Source: Pseudoclavibacter sp. Marseille-Q3772 (GTDB lineage: Bacteria; Actinomycetota; Actinomycetes; Actinomycetales; Microbacteriaceae). Taken from it: a stretch of 64,000 nucleotides of DNA. Of this stretch, positions 35,583-43,607 are shown piece by piece. Within the stretch, counting starts at the first letter, position 1. Each line of letters begins with the position of its first letter. The notes beneath the pieces are model-generated. The model had not been told where the DNA came from, ran no database searches, and saw only the letters and a program-made list of their open reading frames with translations. The DNA lies in contig NZ_OU745391.1 of NCBI RefSeq assembly GCF_916618895.1, forward strand, positions 806,001-870,000, written 5' to 3'. The translations under genes and the position numbers were made by a program.

Positions 35583-36185
35583 TCAGAGTCCGAAGGCTCC
35601 GCCGCTGACGAGGATCACGATGCCGAGGCCGATGAGAACGATGGGAAAGAGGATGTCCTCCCAGCGTTCGAGCACTTCCGCGATCGGGGGGCGGGTGGCG
35701 ACGAACTTTGCCAAGGCCACCAGGACCGCAACGAGCGCGAGGAAGACGATGCAGTAGGCGACTACTGCGAGAGGTTCCACGCTAAGGAATACAGGGGTGT
35801 AGACACCGATGTTGTCGCCGCCATTGGCAAAAGTGACGCCTGCGACTGTCCAAACGCCGACCTTCTTGCCGGCAACCTTGGCCTCGTCGTCATCGTCGTC
35901 ATCGTCTCCGCGCCAGGCCTGCCATGCGGCCCAGAGGCCGAGGCCCAGCGGGATGAGACCAAAATATGGAATGACTGCCGGAGGCAGAAATGCTCCGGCA
36001 CCGATGGTCACAAGGATCGCGGCACCGAGGATGCCGGCAAATCCGAGGTACTGGCCGACCAAAATACGGGCGGTGGTGCCGCTCTGGCGTGCCCCTCGCG
36101 CGAAGAAGAGGGCGAGCACGATGATGTCGTCGATGTTGGTAGCTGCGAACAGGCCTATCGCCTGCAAGACCGTGGTGAGATTCAT
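35583..36185 (-). CDS. cadD: CadD-type cadmium resistance transporter
   Basis: 200 residues, about five membrane spans. QAIGLFAATNIDDIIVLALFFA is the family's signature first span with the N-x-D-D motif, and TFANGGDNIGVYTPVF the second signature (GGDN-x-x-VY). Between them is an Asp-rich cytoplasmic loop (GDDDDDDDEAK). Members confer cadmium resistance, probably by export. ATG 36185 overlaps the cmtR stop by four bases (ATGA). Confidence 0.92.
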   Translation of the reverse strand: MNLTTVLQAIGLFAATNIDDIIVLALFFARGARQSGTTARILVGQYLGFAGILGAAILVTIGAGAFLPPAVIPYFGLIPLGLGLWAAWQAWRGDDDDDDDEAKVAGKKVGVWTVAGVTFANGGDNIGVYTPVFLSVEPLAVVAYCIVFLALVAVLVALAKFVATRPPIAEVLERWEDILFPIVLIGLGIVILVSGGAFGL

Positions 36186-36541
36186 GCGCCCACCCCAGCT
36201 ACGTTGCATTCGGGAAGCGAGCAGGCAGGATCGATGCACGGGGCGTCTTCGTCTACTGCCAAGGTGGCATCGACCAATGTAGTCAGCGCCTGCGCCAAGT
36301 GTGGATCGGCGATCTCGTATCGTGTCCGACGACCCTCGGGCTCGGAGACGACGATCCCACAATCGCGCAAGCATGCCAGGTGGTTGGACACGTTCGAGCG
36401 TGTCAGGTCCAGATCTCGGGATAGTTCCGCCGGGTAAGCGGGGTGGTCGAGCAGGGTCAAGATGATCCGGGATCGAGTAGGGTCGGCCAGTGCACGACCC
36501 AGGCGGTTCATTACGTCGAGACGCGAAGCAATAGTCAGCAT
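36182..36541 (-). CDS. cmtR: CmtR-type cadmium/lead-sensing repressor
   Basis: 119 residues from ATG 36541, which gives MLTIASRLDVMNRLGRALAD, the normal CmtR start. The recognition helix TRSNVSNHLACLRDCG has the Cys-x3-Cys pair, and the C-terminus CIDPACSLPEC supplies further Cys, matching Cys57, Cys61 and Cys102 of M. tuberculosis CmtR. It releases DNA on binding Cd(II) or Pb(II). First gene of cmtR-cadD. The sequence 36542-36580 before it contains ACTGAAC twice, a likely operator. Confidence 0.92.
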   Translation of the reverse strand: MLTIASRLDVMNRLGRALADPTRSRIILTLLDHPAYPAELSRDLDLTRSNVSNHLACLRDCGIVVSEPEGRRTRYEIADPHLAQALTTLVDATLAVDEDAPCIDPACSLPECNVAGVGA

Positions 36542-36713
36542 ACACTGAACTATACAGTACGCACTGAACAGTTCGTGACCGGTGGCCTGGTGTTCTCGGT
36601 CTCTTGCTCCCAAGAAGCTACAGCTCCGTGGCACAGCAGGGTTGTCCTACTGGGGTGACTTGTGAGACATGCTCCTCCTGGGGCTATGTATTTTCAATCC
36701 ATTGTTGTTAATG

Positions 36714-36741
36714 GTGCCTCACTTCCTTAGAAGTGGGGCAC
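36714..36741. other. Hairpin in the intergenic stretch 36542-36822
   Basis: A 12-bp stem with one mismatch (36714-36725 with 36730-36741, GTGCC...GGCAC) and a 4-base loop. The surrounding 281 bases hold no gene; this may be an old transposon end or a terminator. Confidence 0.45.
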
Positions 36742-36794
36742 TCGGGAAGGCGGGAAGGGTCCCCTTTTCCGACGTTTAAACCATCGCTTGAAAT

Positions 36795-36810
36795 ACAAGT
36801 AGTCGCTTGT
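36795..36810. promoter_or_regulatory. Putative operator of the ArsR-permease operon
   Basis: ACAAG (36795-36799) and CTTGT (36806-36810) face each other over six bases, 13 bases before the ArsR-type GTG start; another CTTG lies at 36787. Suits binding by the regulator that follows. Confidence 0.45.
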
Positions 36811-36822
36811 TAGTGTCGGGGT

Positions 36823-37212
36823 GTGCTTACAGAGATTTCCTTATCCATCCCCGCGTCGGATCTCAGTCCCGCCGAGCGGGCCCAGTTACTCGTGCCCACC
36901 CTGTCCGCGCTGTCGGATGAAAACCGGTTGACGATCCTGCTCACCTTGGCGGAGAAGTCGATGACCAACCGCCAGCTCCATGAGGTCACCGGGATGAGTC
37001 AGGCATTGGTTAGTCATCATCTGGCTGCCCTGCGCAAGGCCGGACTGGTGGACTCGGAGCCGACGGGTCGTGCCACGCTGAATTCGGTGTGTTGTGCTCA
37101 GCTGGCTGATCCGGTGCGCTGGCTGGCGCACCTGGCGACGTTGACGCCGGAGGGACAACGCGCCTGCTGCACGGACACCTCCCTGAGAAACGAGGTCGTT
37201 GATGCTGATTAG
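36823..37212 (+). CDS. ArsR-family regulator of the permease operon
   Basis: 129 residues from GTG 36823. LVPTLSALSDENRLTILLTLA and the recognition helix MSQALVSHHLAALRKAGLV form the winged helix; wing EPTGRATLNSV. Candidate metal or metalloid ligands are the Cys pairs NSVCCAQL and RACCTD near the C-terminus, a CC...CC layout unlike the CmtR type. It overlaps the permease by 11 bases. The inducer is not known. Confidence 0.85.
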   Translation: MLTEISLSIPASDLSPAERAQLLVPTLSALSDENRLTILLTLAEKSMTNRQLHEVTGMSQALVSHHLAALRKAGLVDSEPTGRATLNSVCCAQLADPVRWLAHLATLTPEGQRACCTDTSLRNEVVDAD

Positions 37213-38087
37213 CGCGCTCGGCACGTTCGCTACCCTCCTGGTCGAACTGCTCCTGCTGTTTCTGGTGATCTCCTATGCGGTCGCGTTGATCAACCGGCGC
37301 TTCGGCCCGGAGCGGTTGCAGAGCTGGATGGCTGGTGGAGCGGTTCCCGGTCAGGTCAAGGGACTGGCGTTGGGGGCGATCACTCCGTTTTGTTCCTGTT
37401 CGACGATCCCGATGTTTGTCAGCATGCTCAAAGCCGGGGTGGCCTTTCGTACCACCGTGACCTACCTGATCGCTTCGCCGCTGCTCAACCCGGTTATCGT
37501 CGGCGGGATCTGGCTGACCCTTTCCTGGCAGGTCGCGATCAGCTACGCGGTGATCATGGTGCTGCTGTCGCTGGGAGCACCCTGGGTCTGGACCGCGCTG
37601 GGCATGGAAGACCAGCTGCGCAAGGTCAAGGTCAAGGGCGGGCGCCAGCTGGACGGGACCCCGTGGCGTGGAATCAAACAAGAAAACCCCGGCAGCGATC
37701 CGTCAGGCATGGGACGATCTTCGCCCCATGCTCCTTCCGATGATCATCGGCGTGGCCATCGGTGCATTCATCTACGGGGTCGTGCCCGAAGACGGACTGA
37801 GATTTATGGCCGGTGAAAACGTCTGGTGGCTGATTCCACTGGCTGCGGCGATCGGTATCCCGCTGTATGTCCGACTGGAGACGATGCTGCCGGTCGCCTT
37901 GGCTTTATCGGGTGCCGGGGTGGCCATCGGCCCGATCTTCGCGATGATGATCGGCGGGTCCGGGGCCTCGCCACCGGAAATCTCGATGTTGGCGGCAGTG
38001 TTCAAGCCGAAACTGTTGGCCACCTTCGTGATCACCATTCTGCTGGCGGCCATGCTGGCCGGCTACGCGATGACGATCATCCTCTAA
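37202..38087 (+). pseudogene. YraQ/DUF318-type permease split by a frameshift
   Basis: The first part (ATG 37202) encodes MLISALGTFATLLVELLLLF and the family motif AITPFCSCSTIPMF through GTPWRGIKQ; the second (frame from 37668) encodes KTPAAIRQAWDDLRPMLLPM and GPIFAMMIGGSGASPPEISML to the stop at 38087. Together they make one ~295-residue permease of about eight to ten spans, but a +1 shift near AAAACCCC (37683-37690) separates the frames. The Cys-x-Cys of PFCSC suggests binding of thiol-loving metalloids. It could be a mutation, a sequencing slip in a homopolymer, or translation of the second half from GTG 37668. Confidence 0.8.
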
Positions 38088-38117
38088 ACCACGTACCTCT
38101 AACGAAAGGAGACCCTC

Positions 38118-38246
38118 ATGGGCCTCAAAGACCTGTTTCACAAGAAGAATACGAACTCCGATTGCTGCAGTGTCGAGATCGTCGCCGACGACGACACCGA
38201 CACCACCAGTGACCAGGAGGAGGAGCATCCGCAGGCTCAGTCCTAA
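38118..38246 (+). CDS. Small Cys-Cys protein of the permease operon
   Basis: 42 residues, MGLKDLFHKKNTNSDCCSVE, then an acidic tail DDDTDTTSDQEEEHPQ. AAAGGAG lies at ideal distance before the ATG. The adjacent Cys pair followed by an acidic tail suggests a soluble metal or metalloid carrier that hands ions to the permease. Small CC-proteins of this shape often sit beside such permeases. Last gene before a strong hairpin. Confidence 0.7.
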   Translation: MGLKDLFHKKNTNSDCCSVEIVADDDTDTTSDQEEEHPQAQS

Positions 38247-38317
38247 CCTGCCACGCTCCTGGTATCTACCAGCATGTCCGGTTTCAGGCCGACGACGCTG
38301 ATGATCAGTTCAGGCAT

Positions 38318-38351
38318 CAACGACCCCGCGCGAACTCGCGCGGGGTCGTTG
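38318..38351. terminator. Hairpin between the permease operon and the convergent arsC
   Basis: A perfect 16-bp GC-rich stem (38318-38333 with 38336-38351, CGACCCCGCGCG) with a 2-base loop. No T-run, but very stable; serves both directions. Confidence 0.75.
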
Positions 38352-38370
38352 ATGGTGTGAGGTGGGGTGG

Positions 38371-38790
38371 TCAGTTCTCGAGCAGCTCGGCAACGAGCCG
38401 GCGTACACGCGTGTCGATGTCGTCACGGACCAGACGCATGCGCTCGATCCCCTCTATCCCCCTCCTGGACGGCTCGTCGGTCACCCACCGTTCGCACGTT
38501 CCGTGGGCGTCGTCGGGAAGCTCCAGCTGGGCATCACCTCCCAGGATGATCACGCGGTCAACCTCGCGCAACAGCTGTGGATCTACACCCTTAGGGTGGC
38601 CTGCGGACATGTCGGCACCGGCCTCGGCGATCACCTCGACGGACTGGGGGTTGAGCTTCGTGCCGGGTCTCGTGCCGGCGGAGTGGATCTCGATCCGGTC
38701 ACCAGCGTGCTTAGCGGCTAGGGCTGCGGCCATCTGGGACTTGCCGCCGTTGCCGACGCAGACAAACAGAACTGTTGGGTGGGTGCTCAT
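38371..38790 (-). CDS. arsC: Arsenate reductase/low-molecular-weight phosphatase family
   Basis: 139 residues from ATG 38790 (overlapping the acr3 stop, ATGA). The active-site loop reads [18 protein letters not shown]: the nucleophilic Cys is there, but the C-x5-R motif has Lys in place of Arg. The DE/DP-type acid loop appears as [10 protein letters not shown]. Reduces arsenate to arsenite for export by the neighbouring Acr3, probably with mycothiol/mycoredoxin as in corynebacterial ArsC enzymes (family knowledge). Confidence 0.85.
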   Translation of the reverse strand: MSTHPTVLFVCVGNGGKSQMAAALAAKHAGDRIEIHSAGTRPGTKLNPQSVEVIAEAGADMSAGHPKGVDPQLLREVDRVIILGGDAQLELPDDAHGTCERWVTDEPSRRGIEGIERMRLVRDDIDTRVRRLVAELLEN

Positions 38791-39911
38791 GAGGTGAAGG
38801 TCTCCTTCTCGGATACAGCAGTCTGCGAGGACAGTGTCGAGGATACGGGTAGGGTCGGATCCTGTGGGAAGAGTTTCGGTCCCAGCCACCCCATGGTGTA
38901 GACCAGGCCGACAAGCACCGGAATCTCGATCAACGGGCCGATCGTACCGGCCAGCGCCTGTGCGGAGGTCGCCCCGAAGGTGCCGATGGCCACGGCGATG
39001 GCCAGCTCAAAGTTATTGCCCGCTGCCGTAAACGACACCGACGCCGACTGGGCGTAATTCATTCCCGACGCCTTCGCCGCAATCAGTGCGACGGCGAACA
39101 TGCCGACGAAGTAGACCAGCAGCGGCACAGCCACGCGGGCCACGGTCCACGGCTGGGAGGTAATCTGCTCGCCCTGCAGGGAAAACAGCAGCACGATGGT
39201 ATAGAGCAGGCCGACTAGTGCCAGCGGGGAGATCTTCGGCAGGTAGGTGTTTTCGTACCAGGCACGGCCCTTGGTTTTTTCACCGATGATCCGGGAGGCC
39301 ACTCCGGTGGCCAGCGGGATGCCAAGGAATACGAGCACGGAAACCACGATCGACCAGAAGGAAAATTCGGCCGAGGTAGTCTCCAGGCCCAGCCAAGCCG
39401 GCAGGACCTGGAGGTAGAACCAGCCGAGTACGCCGAGCATGATGACTTGGAACACCGAGTTAATCGCCACCAGCACGGCCGTGGCCTCCCGGTCACCACA
39501 TGACAGATCACTCCAGACGAGCACCATCGCAATACACCGAGCCAGGCCGACGATGATCAACCCGGTGCGCAGTTCCGGCTGATCTGGCAGGAAGATCCAG
39601 GCCAAGGCAAACATGAAAGCCGGACCGACCAGCCAGTTGAGGACGATGGACACCGTCATCAGGCGTTTATCGGCGGCGATCTCGACGGCCTTGTCGTAAC
39701 GGACCTTCGCCAGCGGCGGATACATCATCACCAGGAGGCCAAGCGCTTTCGGCAGGGAAATCCCACCGACCTCTAAAGCGCCCAAGGCGTCACCAATACC
39801 GGGGACCACCCGGCCGATGAGTAGGCCAGCGGCCATGGCCAGAATGATCCAGACCGGCAGGAAGCGATCTAAAAAGGTCATGCGTGGGCGGTTATCAACA
39901 TTCATATTCAT
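38787..39911 (-). CDS. acr3: Arsenite efflux permease Acr3
   Basis: 374 residues, ten membrane spans. Signature blocks: [31 protein letters not shown], the essential Cys in [19 protein letters not shown], and [20 protein letters not shown]. Exports arsenite with the proton gradient. First gene of the leftward acr3-arsC unit, divergent from arsR. Its promoter (TTGACA 39976-39971, 17 bases, TACTTT 39953-39948) lies within the ArsR operator pair. Confidence 0.95.
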   Translation of the reverse strand: MNMNVDNRPRMTFLDRFLPVWIILAMAAGLLIGRVVPGIGDALGALEVGGISLPKALGLLVMMYPPLAKVRYDKAVEIAADKRLMTVSIVLNWLVGPAFMFALAWIFLPDQPELRTGLIIVGLARCIAMVLVWSDLSCGDREATAVLVAINSVFQVIMLGVLGWFYLQVLPAWLGLETTSAEFSFWSIVVSVLVFLGIPLATGVASRIIGEKTKGRAWYENTYLPKISPLALVGLLYTIVLLFSLQGEQITSQPWTVARVAVPLLVYFVGMFAVALIAAKASGMNYAQSASVSFTAAGNNFELAIAVAIGTFGATSAQALAGTIGPLIEIPVLVGLVYTMGWLGPKLFPQDPTLPVSSTLSSQTAVSEKETFTS

Positions 39912-39926
39912 ACGAGCCTTTCACAG

Positions 39927-39978
39927 TATTGACAAGCATCAATACAAAAAGTAGCCTTCATATTGATGCTTGTCAATA
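39927..39978. promoter_or_regulatory. Twin ArsR operators with two face-to-face promoters
   Basis: TATTGACAAGCATCAATA (39927-39944) recurs as its exact complement at 39961-39978, and each arm is itself a TATTGA-N6-TCAATA palindrome. Each contains a TTGACA -35 box: rightward 39929-39934 with TAGCCT at 39952-39957, leftward 39976-39971 with TACTTT at 39953-39948, both with 17-base spacers. ArsR binding would block both promoters at once. Confidence 0.9.
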
Positions 39979-39991
39979 TAGGATGGTTGGT

Positions 39992-40339
39992 ATGACACTC
40001 TCGCAGATTCTCCCGCTGGCGGACTTGTCCGCCTGTTGCTCACTGGGTGCTGGCCCCTTGACCAGTGGTGAGGCCGAACGCTACGCCACATTGTTCAAGG
40101 TGTTGGCCGATCCCGCCCGCCTGCGTTTGCTATCGCAGTTGGCGGCCGAAGGCTGCGGCCCGGTCAGCGTCGGGGAGCTAACAGAGACGTCGGGGTTGAG
40201 TCAGCCGACCGTGTCGCACCACCTGAAGCGGTTGACCGAGGCCGGGTTATTGGACAAGGTCCGGGTCGGTCGGACGGTGACCCATCAGGTGCGCCCGGAG
40301 CTGTTCGCGGAGCTGCGCACCGTGTTGCAGATGGACTGA
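39992..40339 (+). CDS. arsR: Arsenite-responsive repressor ArsR
   Basis: 115 residues from ATG 39992. With this start the cysteines fall at 15, 16 and 55 (DLSACCSLG and AEGCGP), exactly the As(III)-binding set described for Corynebacterium glutamicum ArsR1, which supports both start and function. Winged helix: TLFKVLADPARLRLLSQLA, recognition helix LSQPTVSHHLKRLTEAGLL, wing VRVGRTVTHQV. Represses itself and the divergent acr3-arsC through the twin operators. Confidence 0.94.
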   Translation: MTLSQILPLADLSACCSLGAGPLTSGEAERYATLFKVLADPARLRLLSQLAAEGCGPVSVGELTETSGLSQPTVSHHLKRLTEAGLLDKVRVGRTVTHQVRPELFAELRTVLQMD

Positions 40340-40372
40340 ATCACCACCGACGAGAAGGAGGTGGTCATACAC

Positions 40373-41368
40373 GTGACCAGCAAAGACTTCGAGGCGATCA
40401 TTATTGGCGGTGGCCAGGCGGGACTGGCCACCGCCTACTACCTGCTGCGAGCAGGCGTGGACATCCTGGTCCTCGACGATCAGGAGGATGCGGGTGGGGC
40501 GTGGCGGCATGTGTGGCCATCAATGACGTTGTTTTCCACCGCGGAGTTTTCCAGCCTGCCGGGCAAGCCTATGCCAGCCTACGAGGGGTTTCCACCGTCG
40601 GACCATGTCATCGACTACCTTGCCGACTATGAGCAGCGCTACCGGATCCCCGTCGAGCGCCCCGTGCACGTGGACCGCGTCGAGCGGGTGGCTGGAGGCT
40701 ACCGCCTCCACGCCGGTGATCGGTCGTGGACGGCTCCCCATGTCGTAGCCGCCACCGGTACCTGGTCTACTCCCTTCGTTCCGGCCTACCCGGGATTGTT
40801 TACCGGCACGCAGTGGCATTCGGCGAACTATCCGGGGGTGGGCCCCTTCCGGGGGTCGTCCGTGGCTGTGGTGGGGGCGGCGAACTCCGCCGCGCAGATC
40901 GCCGCCGAGCTCACCGGTGTTGCCGAAGTCACCTGGTATACCCGCCATCCACCACGGTGGATGCCCGATGAGGTCGACGGGCGGGTGCTGTTTCGCCGGA
41001 ACCGGCAACGCGCCCTGGCCGTCCAGCGCGGCGAGACCGATCCAGGGGCCGACTCGGAGCTCGGCGACATTGTCGTGCTGCCTCAGGTGCGCGCTGCCCG
41101 CGACGCCGGATGGTTGGCGGCGACGCCGATGTTTAACTCCCTCAACGAAGTACGGGCCGATCATCTGATCTGGTGTACCGGGTTTCGGCCGTCCCTCGGG
41201 CCGGTGCGCCGGCTCCTGGACGGCACGACCCCAAAATACCCGGGCCTGCACCTGGTCGGTTACGGCGACTGGACCGGCCCCGGATCCGCCACGCTCACCG
41301 GGGTAGGCCCCTACGCCAAGCAGACCGCGCGGACCATCGCGGACTCATTCGGCATGACCGTCAAGTAA
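40373..41368 (+). CDS. arsO: Flavin-dependent monooxygenase-like protein (ArsO-type)
   Basis: 331 residues. GTG 40373 is chosen because GAAGGAGGTGG is placed right for it; a GTG at 40361 lies within that site. FAD-binding AIIIGGGQAGLATAYYLLRAG, then the FxGxxxHxxxY-like segment TGTQWHSANYPG, NADP-binding VAVVGAANSAAQIAAEL and the final IWCTGFRP block. Found in many ars operons downstream of arsR and named ArsO; its substrate is not firmly established. Cotranscribed with arsR. Confidence 0.88.
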   Translation: MTSKDFEAIIIGGGQAGLATAYYLLRAGVDILVLDDQEDAGGAWRHVWPSMTLFSTAEFSSLPGKPMPAYEGFPPSDHVIDYLADYEQRYRIPVERPVHVDRVERVAGGYRLHAGDRSWTAPHVVAATGTWSTPFVPAYPGLFTGTQWHSANYPGVGPFRGSSVAVVGAANSAAQIAAELTGVAEVTWYTRHPPRWMPDEVDGRVLFRRNRQRALAVQRGETDPGADSELGDIVVLPQVRAARDAGWLAATPMFNSLNEVRADHLIWCTGFRPSLGPVRRLLDGTTPKYPGLHLVGYGDWTGPGSATLTGVGPYAKQTARTIADSFGMTVK

Positions 41369-41423
41369 TCCCCGCCTGACTGGCAACCCCGAGGGGCATT
41401 CTGTCGTCAGCACAACGAGAGGA

Positions 41424-41700
41424 GTGGAGTTTCGATCGCTGCAGGAAACACCGGCACCTCATCCTCCGGGGGCCGAAAAGTGTTCCACATCTTCCCGCCC
41501 GGCGGAGTTTGAATGTGATCTGATCCGGGAGCGGAGACAGGCCGGTCTGGAGCCTGCCTGGGTTCGTGGCCACACGGAAAGCCGGCCACCACTGCTCAGC
41601 GGGGACAAGCTGCGCACCGCGCGGGAAAATCCGCGAGCAGATCAGTTACTACCCCTGAACCCTCGCGGTGGCGTGTCAGAAGTCGGTATATCTATCGCCG
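41424..41700 (+). pseudogene. Degenerate resolvase fragment
   Basis: Around 41424-41640 the frames give FRSLQETPA, KVFHIFP, EFECDLIRERRQAGLEPA and LLSGDKLRTARE, matching in order the C-terminal half of Tn3/IS-type resolvases (FRSLTE..., VFHIFAALAEFERDLIRERT-AGL, LSPDKLRxARE). Several indels break the frame, and traces of the HTH (VSEVG, IYRR) follow to about 41710. It marks an old transposon boundary between the ars module and the plasmid-like right arm. Confidence 0.7.
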
Positions 41701-41868
41701 GGACATCCCCAGTTCTTCGGCGACCGCATCAGCAGTGCTTACTCCGACTTTCTCGTACTGCGACGCTTCCTCTCGGAGCTGGCCTGGGAGACCGAAGCGT
41801 GGTGTGCATCTGACCCCACGCACATGATCCACCTCAATGGCGAGAAGTTCCTCGGACCCTATTCCTGA
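41668..41868 (+). CDS. Orphan 3' gene fragment
   Basis: 66 codons ending at TGA 41868: from GTG 41668 the chain includes SPGHPQFFGDRISSAYSDF, LVLRRFLSELAWETEAWCA and HLNGEKFLGPYS. The composition looks like a real folded protein's C-terminus, but there is no ribosome site and the upstream DNA is the degenerate resolvase, so it is probably the tail of a gene that recombination has decapitated. Family not recognised. Confidence 0.35.
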   Translation: MACQKSVYLSPGHPQFFGDRISSAYSDFLVLRRFLSELAWETEAWCASDPTHMIHLNGEKFLGPYS

Positions 41869-41933
41869 GGGCTAATTGAATCGCGGCAAGGCCGCGACGG
41901 GAGCACCGACGACACCAACCTGAAGGAGTCGTC

Positions 41934-42083
41934 ATGGCTATTACTACCGCCTGTCCCGTCAGTCTCGTCCTCCCGCACATCACGCTCACCGGGCACAGCC
42001 GGCACGACCGCGGTGCGGGCACACTCGACCTTGTCGATGAAGAAGGTGTGGAGCGCCTGCCTCTCGAAGGAGACCCGACATGA
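41934..42083 (+). CDS. Small protein before ardA
   Basis: 49 residues from ATG 41934 with TGAAGGAG before it: MAITTACPVSLVLPHITLTG, then a charged end DLVDEEGVERLPLEGDPT. Its stop overlaps the ardA ATG (ATGA), so it is translated with ardA. No family recognised; it could be an antirestriction accessory protein or a leader for coupling. Confidence 0.6.
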   Translation: MAITTACPVSLVLPHITLTGHSRHDRGAGTLDLVDEEGVERLPLEGDPT

Positions 42084-42631
42084 CAGCCACCCTCACCATG
42101 AGCTACGTCCCTCGATTCTGGGGAAGCTGCCTCAACTGCTACAACAACGGATACCTGGTCGGCGACTGGTTCGACTGCACCGAGGCGGGAGACGTTGGCC
42201 TCGAGGCCGTCCACCGCGGCCAGCGCCGTCCCAGCCCCTACTGCGAGGAGATCTGGTGTCTGGACCTGGAGAACCTCCCCGTGGATCACGAGATGGACCT
42301 CCTGGAGGCTGCGGAGTGGGGCGAGGTCTTCGAGGAGGTCGGCGAAGAACTTTGGGCCGCACTGTGCGCCTGGGTCCACTCGGGCTGCTACGTTGCGCAG
42401 GGCACCGGAGAGATCCCGTCAGTCCCGGACTTCCTTGAGCACTACGTCGGTCACTGGGACAGCTTCCGCGAGTACGCCGAGGATCAGGTCGAGTCAACCG
42501 GGATGATGACTGGCTGGCCAGCCGAGGCCCAACGGTACTTCCACTGGGACTCCTGGACCCATGACTTGCGGTACGACTACACAGTCGAGGATGCTCCCGG
42601 CGGTGGCGTGTACGTGTTCCGCAACCTCTGA
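42080..42631 (+). CDS. ardA: ArdA-type antirestriction protein
   Basis: 183 residues, strongly acidic, a DNA mimic that blocks type I restriction enzymes when an element enters a new host. Family marks: WGSCLNCYNNGYLVGDWFDC at the N-terminus (AYNNG-x-L-x-G-x-W in relatives), EIWCLDLENLP, and many Asp/Glu in DLLEAAEWGEVFEEVGEEL. Followed by a strong terminator. Its presence supports entry of this element by conjugation. Confidence 0.88.
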   Translation: MTATLTMSYVPRFWGSCLNCYNNGYLVGDWFDCTEAGDVGLEAVHRGQRRPSPYCEEIWCLDLENLPVDHEMDLLEAAEWGEVFEEVGEELWAALCAWVHSGCYVAQGTGEIPSVPDFLEHYVGHWDSFREYAEDQVESTGMMTGWPAEAQRYFHWDSWTHDLRYDYTVEDAPGGGVYVFRNL

Positions 42632-42639
42632 CCCACATG

Positions 42640-42671
42640 AAGAACCCCAGCCCTCGCGGGCTGGGGTTCTT
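42640..42671. terminator. Bidirectional terminator between ardA and the mob operon
   Basis: A 14-bp stem (42640-42653 with 42658-42671, core ACCCCAGCCC) with loop TCGC, followed by a T-rich tail to 42676 on the plus strand. Confidence 0.92.
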
Positions 42672-42683
42672 CTTTTCGTTTCT

Positions 42684-43607
42684 TCACCAGCGGCGATACC
42701 ACTCGTAGAGCCGCTTCGATGCCCACGCCACAAGCGCCACCGTCCCACCGACCACGGCGACCAGCCCGACGGCCCACAGGCCACCCGCCCACCACGAGGA
42801 CGCAGCGGACACCTGCCCCCACAGCCACGCGGTCACCACCGGCATGCCCAGCACATCCACGACCAGCACGCGCCCGAGCCCGAGCACGAGGGTGACCGCG
42901 ACCAGCAAGGGGAGCAGCGCGGCAGCGAGGTTACCCACCTCCGACCAGCCAACCTTCCGGGACGCCTCGATCCGTGTGGCGCTGGTCTCGATTGCTTGAG
43001 CGGCCTGCTTCGACGTCGCCTCCGCCTTCTCAGCAGCCTGACGAGCCTCCGCACCGACGGCATCGATCCGACCGCTGAGGGTCTTCTCCAGGCGCGTGAC
43101 AGACCCCTCCACGGCGCGCTGGAGCCGCTGGTCGAGCATGCCCGCCACGTGCTTCTCCAGTCGCGCCATGTCAACGACGATCTGACCGCGCCTGCGCACC
43201 GCCTCCGCCAGCTCAGTCGAACTGGAGCTCATCACCTTGATCTCCTTTTCCAGCCTCGACACCAGGGTGTGCGCTGAGAGCTGCGAGGCGCTCACGGTCT
43301 CGCCGTCGCTGGTCTTCACGACGCGCTCGTCGCTCACGGTCTTCCCGATCTCGGCGAGCGTCTTGCTCATCTCGCTCTGAGCGTTCTCGAGCGAGCGCAG
43401 CTCGGAGGGCAGCGTGCTGTCCTGCGTCGAACTGTGCGTGGACACCTCCTCCCCCAGCTTCTCGATCGCCACCTCCAGGTGCCCCAGTCGCTCTGCCTGC
43501 TTCTCGACCACGCTCACGAGGCCCCGCACCGCCTCGGCGAGGTCCGTCTGCTGCGAGCCGTGCGATGGCTGCGCTGAGCTCATCACCTTCTCCATAGCCC
43601 TGCTCAT
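42684..43607 (-). CDS. Membrane mobilization protein overlapping the relaxase gene
   Basis: 307 residues from ATG 43607. The N-terminal ~230 residues are coiled coil (LAEAVRGLVSVVEKQAERLG, SVTRLEKTLSGRIDAVGAEA), followed by two strong membrane spans (LLPLLVAVTLVLGLGRVLVV and LWAVGLVAVVGGTVALVAW) and a basic end. The first 395 bases lie inside the relaxase gene in another frame, as mobB lies in mobA of ColE1/RSF1010-type plasmids. Probably tethers the relaxosome to the membrane or coupling protein; inference from that arrangement. Confidence 0.75.
   Translation of the reverse strand: MSRAMEKVMSSAQPSHGSQQTDLAEAVRGLVSVVEKQAERLGHLEVAIEKLGEEVSTHSSTQDSTLPSELRSLENAQSEMSKTLAEIGKTVSDERVVKTSDGETVSASQLSAHTLVSRLEKEIKVMSSSSTELAEAVRRRGQIVVDMARLEKHVAGMLDQRLQRAVEGSVTRLEKTLSGRIDAVGAEARQAAEKAEATSKQAAQAIETSATRIEASRKVGWSEVGNLAAALLPLLVAVTLVLGLGRVLVVDVLGMPVVTAWLWGQVSAASSWWAGGLWAVGLVAVVGGTVALVAWASKRLYEWYRRW

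Noticed and set aside
35340..36437. 365-codon plus-strand frame over cadD and cmtR
   Set aside because: Opposite to two clear genes, acidic low-complexity translation typical of a shadow.
36961..37681. Minus-strand frame over the ArsR-permease operon
   Set aside because: Gln/Arg/His-rich shadow of membrane-protein codons on the other strand.
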